Source: Paraburkholderia tropica (GTDB lineage Bacteria > Pseudomonadota > Gammaproteobacteria > Burkholderiales > Burkholderiaceae). Taken from it: DNA of 64,000 nucleotides. The stretch lies in contig NZ_FNZM01000008.1 in NCBI RefSeq assembly GCF_900109265.1, forward strand, positions 1 to 64,000, in the 5' to 3' direction. Made by a program: the position numbers and the translations under genes. Positions within the stretch are counted from its first letter, which is position 1, and each line of letters begins with the position of its first letter. Below, in pieces: positions 59,643 through 64,000 of this stretch. Under the pieces are notes generated by a model. The model saw only the letters and a program-made list of their open reading frames with translations, had not been told where the DNA came from and searched no databases.

Positions 59643-60096
59643 TGTCAGCGCCGGTTTGCGCGCCGATTTGCGGATAGTTGCCCGGACCTTGGTACAAGCA
59701 GAGCTGGTACAAGCAGGAACAAGCAGGAATTACGCAGGTTCAAGCCGGCTGCCCGATAACGGCGGCCGGTGTTGGGGGTAAAAAAACGGCCCGGCGCGGC
59801 ATCTCGCGGCGCTCAGGGCCGGCGCAGCGCGCGGCGAATCGGCTGCCGGATCCGCGAGATGCACCGCGGGTCCGCGAAACGAAAAAGCGGACAGACGCAG
59901 CACGACCGCTGGAAGCGAGCGCCAATCTGGGAGGATCGGAACTGAATAACCTGCCTCGGGACACTGCGGTGATCCCGTTGAACTCTTCCGTATCGCGCCG
60001 CGCCCGTGCGTGCCGCGACGCCGCGTCGGGCTGGTCCGACGCGCGCGTCTGCGCGCGTGTCGGGCGTGTCTGCGCTCATCCGTCAGCCCTTGCGCC
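59643..60096. other. Intergenic region upstream of the response regulator
   Basis: No gene is supported. GGTACAAGCAG occurs twice near 59691-59716, followed by further AACAAGCAGGAA-like copies. A purine-rich GGGAGGATCGGAA near 59930 resembles a ribosome-binding site but leads to no convincing frame. Confidence 0.35.
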
Positions 60097-61482
60097 ATGC
60101 CACACGCCCTGATTGTCGAAGACGATCCCAATAGCCTGTCCGGCCTCTCCGCCATCCTGGCCGCCGATGGTTTCTCGGTCGATACCGCCGCCACGCTCGC
60201 CGACGCGCGCGCCGCACTCGGACGCTTCATCCCCGACGTCGTGCTCGTCGACCTGAACCTGCCCGACGGCAGCGGCCTCGAACTGCTCCCGCATCTGCCC
60301 GCCCAGCCGCCCGGCGGCGCGCTGCCCGTGATCGTGATGACCGGCAACGCCACGGTCGAAAGCGCGATCGAAGGCCTGCGCCACGGCATCTGGGACTATC
60401 TGCTCAAGCCGGTCAACATCCCGCGCCTGCGCAGTCTGCTCGCGCGCATTCCGCGTCCGTACGAACTCAGCGAGGAAGTGCGCACGTTGCGCGCGTCGCT
60501 GCGCGAACTCGGCCGTTTCGGCCCGATGCTCGGCCGCAGCAACGCGATCCAGCACGTCTACGACGCGATCGAACAGTTCGCGCCCACCGAATCGGCGATT
60601 CTCGTGCAGGGCGAGCCCGGCACGGGCAAGGAAGTCGCCGCGCGCACGCTGCATCAGCTGAGCCGACGCCGCAAAGGGCCGTTCGTGGTCTGCGACGTGC
60701 GCGCGCTGGCCGCCGAGGCCGCGGGCGGACGGCCGCTCGCGAGCATTCTGTTCGGCCACGAGCGCGGCGCGTTCAACGGCGCGGAGCAGCGCGAGCCCGG
60801 TCTCGTCGATCAGGCGTCGGGCGGCACGCTCTTCATCGACGAACTCACCGATCTGCCGCGCGCCCAGCAGGAAGCGCTGCTGCGCGCGCTCGACTCGCAA
60901 ACCTTCATGCGCGTGGGCGGCAGCAGCGAAGTGGGCACCGATTTCCGCCTCATCGCCGCCACGCGCACGGTGCCGCGCGATGCGGTGCAGCAAGGCATGC
61001 TGCACGAAGATCTGTGGCTGCGTCTGGACGCCGCCGCGCTGCAACTGCCGCCGCTGCGCGAGCGCGACGAAGACGCCGCCCTGCTCGCCGTCGCCTGCGT
61101 CGACGCGCTCAATATCGAGGCGCACTCGCGCGGTCTGACCGGCACGACGCGGCTCGTGTCGCCGGCCTTTATCCGCGAATGTCTGGGCTACGACTGGCCG
61201 GGCAACGTGCGCGAATTGCACGAGCGCGTGCAGCGCGCGTGGCACGCGTCCGGCGAAGTGCTGGAAACGCTGCAGGCCGAGGAAAGCAACGGCACCGGCA
61301 CGCGCGACGGCAACGGCAACCGCGTGCAGGTGACGGTCGGCACGCCGCTCGCCGACGTCGAGGAAATGCTGATCCGCGCCACGCTCGACGCCGTGGGCGG
61401 CACGCGCCATCGCGCGGCGTCGCTGCTCGGCATCAGCCCGAAGACGCTCTACAACAAGCTGCAGCGCATGCGCCTGAACTGA
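60097..61482 (+). CDS. NtrC-type response regulator with altered GAFTGA loop
   Basis: 461 residues from the ATG at 60097. The receiver domain has EDD (residues 8-10), phospho-Asp52 (VDLNLPDG) and Lys in LLKPVN. The AAA+ domain has Walker A GEPGTGKE, Walker B GGTLFIDELTDL and an Arg-finger region (LWLRLDAAALQLPPLRER). The Fis-type helix-turn-helix ends the protein (GGTRHRAASLLGISPKTLYNKLQRM). The sigma-54 contact loop reads GAFNGA (residues 224-229) instead of GAFTGA. No partner kinase is next to it. Targets are unknown. Confidence 0.88.
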   Translation: MPHALIVEDDPNSLSGLSAILAADGFSVDTAATLADARAALGRFIPDVVLVDLNLPDGSGLELLPHLPAQPPGGALPVIVMTGNATVESAIEGLRHGIWDYLLKPVNIPRLRSLLARIPRPYELSEEVRTLRASLRELGRFGPMLGRSNAIQHVYDAIEQFAPTESAILVQGEPGTGKEVAARTLHQLSRRRKGPFVVCDVRALAAEAAGGRPLASILFGHERGAFNGAEQREPGLVDQASGGTLFIDELTDLPRAQQEALLRALDSQTFMRVGGSSEVGTDFRLIAATRTVPRDAVQQGMLHEDLWLRLDAAALQLPPLRERDEDAALLAVACVDALNIEAHSRGLTGTTRLVSPAFIRECLGYDWPGNVRELHERVQRAWHASGEVLETLQAEESNGTGTRDGNGNRVQVTVGTPLADVEEMLIRATLDAVGGTRHRAASLLGISPKTLYNKLQRMRLN

Positions 61483-61506
61483 TCCGCTCGACACGTTCGC
61501 GCACGA

Positions 61507-61546
61507 AAAAACGGCGGCCCTTCCACGCAGAAGGACCGCCGTTTTG
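61507..61546. terminator. Bidirectional terminator between response regulator and nagZ
   Basis: AAAACGGCGG and CCTTC pair with GAAGG and CCGCCGTTTT, with one mismatch pair between them. Confidence 0.85.
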
Positions 61547-61596
61547 CTGTGTGGCGCTTTCTGGCTATACGTCTGACTATGCGACTGGCGCCCGGC

Positions 61597-62637
61597 TCAA
61601 GGCAGCACGCTGCGCAGCAGCGCCTGCGCGGAGAGATACGCGGGATCGGCCACCAGCTTGTCCCAGCGCAGCGCCTTGCCGCGCGGCATCAGACAGCGGA
61701 TGCGCTTCGACGACGCCTTGCGCTCGCGCGACGGCTCGTCCATACGCAACTCCTCGAGCACCTTTTCGGCCTCGTGCGGCTGGTTGCAGATCAGCACCAT
61801 GTCGCAACCCGCGTCGAGCGCGGCGCGCGCGCCTTGCGCGAGCGTGCCGCCCTGGCGCGCCGCTTCCATCGACAGATCGTCGCTGAAGATCGCGCCCGGA
61901 AAACGCAGACGGTCGCGCAGGATTTCCTTGACCCACACGTGCGAGAAACCGGCCGGCTTCTCGTCGACCTTCGGATAGATCACGTGACCCGGCATGATCG
62001 CCGCGAGCGACAGGCCGAGCCAGTCGTACGGCAGCGCGTCCTCGCCGAGAATCGATTCGAGCGGACGCTCGTCCACCGGCACCGCGACATGCGAATCGGC
62101 GGTCGCGAAACCGTGCCCCGGAAAGTGCTTGCCGCAGTTCGCCATGCCCGCGAGCGCGAGGCCGTGATTCAGGCTCTTGGCGAGCAGCGTGACCACGCGC
62201 GGATCGCGGTGGAACGCGCGGTCGCCGACCACCTTCGACTGGCCGTAGCCCAGATCGAGCACCGGCGTGAAGCTCAGGTCGATGCCGCAGGCGCGCAGCT
62301 CGCTCGCGAGAATGTAGCCGACCGACGTCGCCAGCTTGGTCGCGAGCAGCACGTCCTTGTCCCACAGCGCGCCGATGCGGCCCATCGCGGGCAGCACCGT
62401 GAAGCCGTCGGTGCGAAAGCGCTGCACGCGGCCGCCTTCGTGATCGACGGCGATCAGCAGGTCGTCGCGCACGGCGCGGATCGCATCGGTCAGCGCGACG
62501 AGCTGCGCGCGGTTCTCGTAGTGGCGCGCGAACAGGATCACGCCGCCGGTGGAGGGATGCGCGAGGCGGCGCACGTCGTCATCGTTGAGCGACGTGCCGA
62601 CCACGTCGAGCATGACCGGTCCGGGAATGAGTTTCAT
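61597..62637 (-). CDS. nagZ: Beta-N-acetylhexosaminidase NagZ
   Basis: GH3 enzyme of cytoplasmic peptidoglycan recycling; releases GlcNAc from anhydro-muropeptides and so affects AmpC induction. 346 residues. The catalytic loop is CGKHFPGHGFATADSHVAVP (His plus Asp), and the nucleophile Asp is in FSDDLSMEAA. The start at 62637 (KLIPGPVMLDVVG) is preferred over one 10 codons upstream. It is last of the recO-pdxJ-acpS-nagZ operon. Confidence 0.95.
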   Translation of the reverse strand: MKLIPGPVMLDVVGTSLNDDDVRRLAHPSTGGVILFARHYENRAQLVALTDAIRAVRDDLLIAVDHEGGRVQRFRTDGFTVLPAMGRIGALWDKDVLLATKLATSVGYILASELRACGIDLSFTPVLDLGYGQSKVVGDRAFHRDPRVVTLLAKSLNHGLALAGMANCGKHFPGHGFATADSHVAVPVDERPLESILGEDALPYDWLGLSLAAIMPGHVIYPKVDEKPAGFSHVWVKEILRDRLRFPGAIFSDDLSMEAARQGGTLAQGARAALDAGCDMVLICNQPHEAEKVLEELRMDEPSRERKASSKRIRCLMPRGKALRWDKLVADPAYLSAQALLRSVLP

Positions 62638-62695
62638 CGATCGTTGGGGCGTTGAAGGCCGCGCCACGCGACGCGGCGCGAGCGGATAGAAGGGA

Positions 62696-63118
62696 TCAGC
62701 GAACGGGCGTCTGAACCGGCGGGCGGTCGGTTTCGGCGACCACGAACGAGACAGCGTAATCGCGTTCGTCGGTGATCGTCACATGGGTCGTGATGCCGCG
62801 CGCCTCGAGCCATTGCACGAGGTCGCCATTGGCGACCATGTACGGCTTGCCGCCGGGCGCGTTGAGCGTCTGCACGGCGCGCCAGCTCATCGGCATGTGC
62901 ATGCCGAGGCCGATCGCCTTCGAAAAGGCTTCCTTCGCCGAAAAGCGCGTGCACAGATACGCGAGCCCGCGCGTGGCCGAGCGCGCCTTGCGCGCCTCGT
63001 AGACCGCGAGTTCCTCGGGGCCGAGCACGCGCTGCGCGAAGCGGCCGCCGGTGCGCTCCATCACTGCCTGCACACGGCTCACCTGGATGATGTCCGTGCC
63101 GATGCCGTAAATCGCCAT
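62696..63118 (-). CDS. acpS: Holo-[acyl-carrier-protein] synthase
   Basis: Transfers phosphopantetheine from CoA to ACP. 140 residues. Motifs: [14 protein letters not shown] (Mg-binding Asp) and [15 protein letters not shown] (Glu and Lys). GAGGA lies before the ATG at 63118, so the longer frame is rejected. It sits between pdxJ and nagZ, the usual place. Confidence 0.96.
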   Translation of the reverse strand: MAIYGIGTDIIQVSRVQAVMERTGGRFAQRVLGPEELAVYEARKARSATRGLAYLCTRFSAKEAFSKAIGLGMHMPMSWRAVQTLNAPGGKPYMVANGDLVQWLEARGITTHVTITDERDYAVSFVVAETDRPPVQTPVR

Positions 63119-63188
63119 GTATTCCTCGTGATGAACGGATGGTCGTGGCGCGCGCGGCACAACACGCGACGCGCGCGGCGCGACGCTG

Positions 63189-63956
63189 TTACGCGTTCTG
63201 CGCGGCGAGACGCGACGACACCATGATCGCCTTCATCTCGCGCACCGCGTTTTCCCAGCCCACGAACACCGCATGCCCGACGATCGCGTGGCCGATGTTG
63301 AGTTCGTGAATGCCTTCGATGGCGGCGATCGGCTGCACGTTCGTGTAGTGCAGACCGTGGCCCGCATTCACCTTCAGGCCGAGGCCCATGCCGCAGTTCA
63401 CGCCCGCCACCACGCGCTCGTACTCGCGCTGCTGTTCGGCGGCTTCGTGCGCTTCGGCGTAGCGACCCGTGTGCAGTTCGATCACGGGCGCGCCGGCGGC
63501 CTGCGCGGCGCGGATCTGCGTTTCGTCCGGATCGATGAAGAGCGACACGCGGCAACCCGCCGCGGCGAGCTGACGGCAGGCGGCGGCCACGGCCTCGAAC
63601 TGGCCGGCGACGTCGAGGCCGCCTTCGGTCGTGAGTTCCGCGCGCTTCTCGGGCACGAGGCAGACGTCGTGCGGCTGGATCTCGCAGGCGATGTCGAGCA
63701 TTTCGGCCGTCACCGCGCATTCGAGATTCATGCGCGTCTTGAGCAGCGGACGCAGCGTGCGCACGTCGGCATCGACGATATGCCGGCGGTCCTCGCGCAG
63801 ATGCAGCGTGATCGCATCGGCGCCCGCCTCTTCGGCAAGCAGCGCCGCGCGGATCGGATCGGGATAAGCGGTGCCGCGCGCGTTGCGCAGCGTGGCGACG
63901 TGGTCGATGTTGACGCCGAGGTCGATCACGTTGGGCGAAGTCAGAAAGAAGCTCAT
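63189..63956 (-). CDS. pdxJ: Pyridoxine 5'-phosphate synthase
   Basis: Last ring-forming step of the DXP-dependent vitamin B6 pathway. 255 residues, TIM barrel. Motifs: [39 protein letters not shown] and a C-terminal [15 protein letters not shown]. Its ATG overlaps the recO stop (ATGA). Confidence 0.97.
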   Translation of the reverse strand: MSFFLTSPNVIDLGVNIDHVATLRNARGTAYPDPIRAALLAEEAGADAITLHLREDRRHIVDADVRTLRPLLKTRMNLECAVTAEMLDIACEIQPHDVCLVPEKRAELTTEGGLDVAGQFEAVAAACRQLAAAGCRVSLFIDPDETQIRAAQAAGAPVIELHTGRYAEAHEAAEQQREYERVVAGVNCGMGLGLKVNAGHGLHYTNVQPIAAIEGIHELNIGHAIVGHAVFVGWENAVREMKAIMVSSRLAAQNA

Positions 63957-64000
63957 AGGTTCTGCAGGTCGATCAGGATCTGGCGCGTCGCGAGCGGCGT
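63953..64000 (-). CDS. recO: DNA repair protein RecO, C-terminal end only
   Basis: The last 15 codons read [15 protein letters not shown] and stop, as in betaproteobacterial RecO. The rest lies beyond the window. It overlaps pdxJ by 4 bases. Confidence 0.8.
   Translation of the reverse strand, partial: TPLATRQILIDLQNL

Noticed and set aside
59691..59716. Sigma-54 promoter ahead of the response regulator
   Set aside because: GG and GC are 10 nt apart in one GGTACAAGCAG copy, but the -12 box does not read TTGC and the match looks like a chance effect of the short repeats there.

Overview
The window comes from the chromosome of a high-GC betaproteobacterium of the Burkholderiaceae, most likely Paraburkholderia, Caballeronia or Burkholderia sensu lato. 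The evidence is the gene content and order: pstSCAB-phoUBR beside ppk/ppx and an olsB-like gene, rlmE-ftsH-folP-glmM, carAB-greA, earP-efp, recO-pdxJ-acpS-nagZ, and dnaQ followed by a tRNA-Val. Family calls come from reading motifs; no database search was run. The genus is an inference.

Left region (1-10369): the right-hand part of an integrated mobile element. A P4-type tyrosine integrase (8796-10151) sits beside a 46-bp fragment of a tRNA-Pro(TGG) 3' half (10324-10369), which marks the right attachment site. Leftward of it runs an operon of an AlpA-like regulator, a DUF927-like protein with no Walker A motif and a possible replication initiator. Beyond these are an intact superfamily 1 helicase, a decayed gene and an IS66 element (1-2235) that runs off the window. 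The IS66 tnpB has a one-base frameshift. The left end of the element and the intact tRNA-Pro are outside the window. This region is visibly richer in A/T than the rest.

Phosphate region (10595-23400): sixA, an ornithine-lipid N-acyltransferase (olsB-like), divergent ppx and ppk, and a leftward pstSCAB-phoU-phoB-phoR cluster. Arrays of CTGTCAT-like repeats at 11-bp spacing lie upstream of pstS, ppk and the olsB-like gene. This suggests that Pi uptake, polyphosphate synthesis and phosphorus-free membrane lipid are one PhoB regulon.

Housekeeping regions (23755-44383): glmM, folP, ftsH, rlmE, yhbY, a DUF4149 protein, greA, carB, carA, mltD, gloB, a methyltransferase, rnhA, dnaQ, tRNA-Val, two membrane proteins of unknown role and a glycosyltransferase.

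Right region (45113-64000): an ABC exporter preceded by an unusual 11-bp repeat array, otsBA (trehalose), a copper/cytochrome-oxidase assembly set (SCO1, PCuAC, CtaG) whose last gene follows three tandem overlapping mini-reading-frames, small conserved genes, tRNA-Cys and two tRNA-Gly, pgsA, uvrC, earP-efp, a CsbD-like protein, a sigma-54-type response regulator with an altered GAFTGA loop, and the nagZ-acpS-pdxJ-recO operon, which is cut by the window end.
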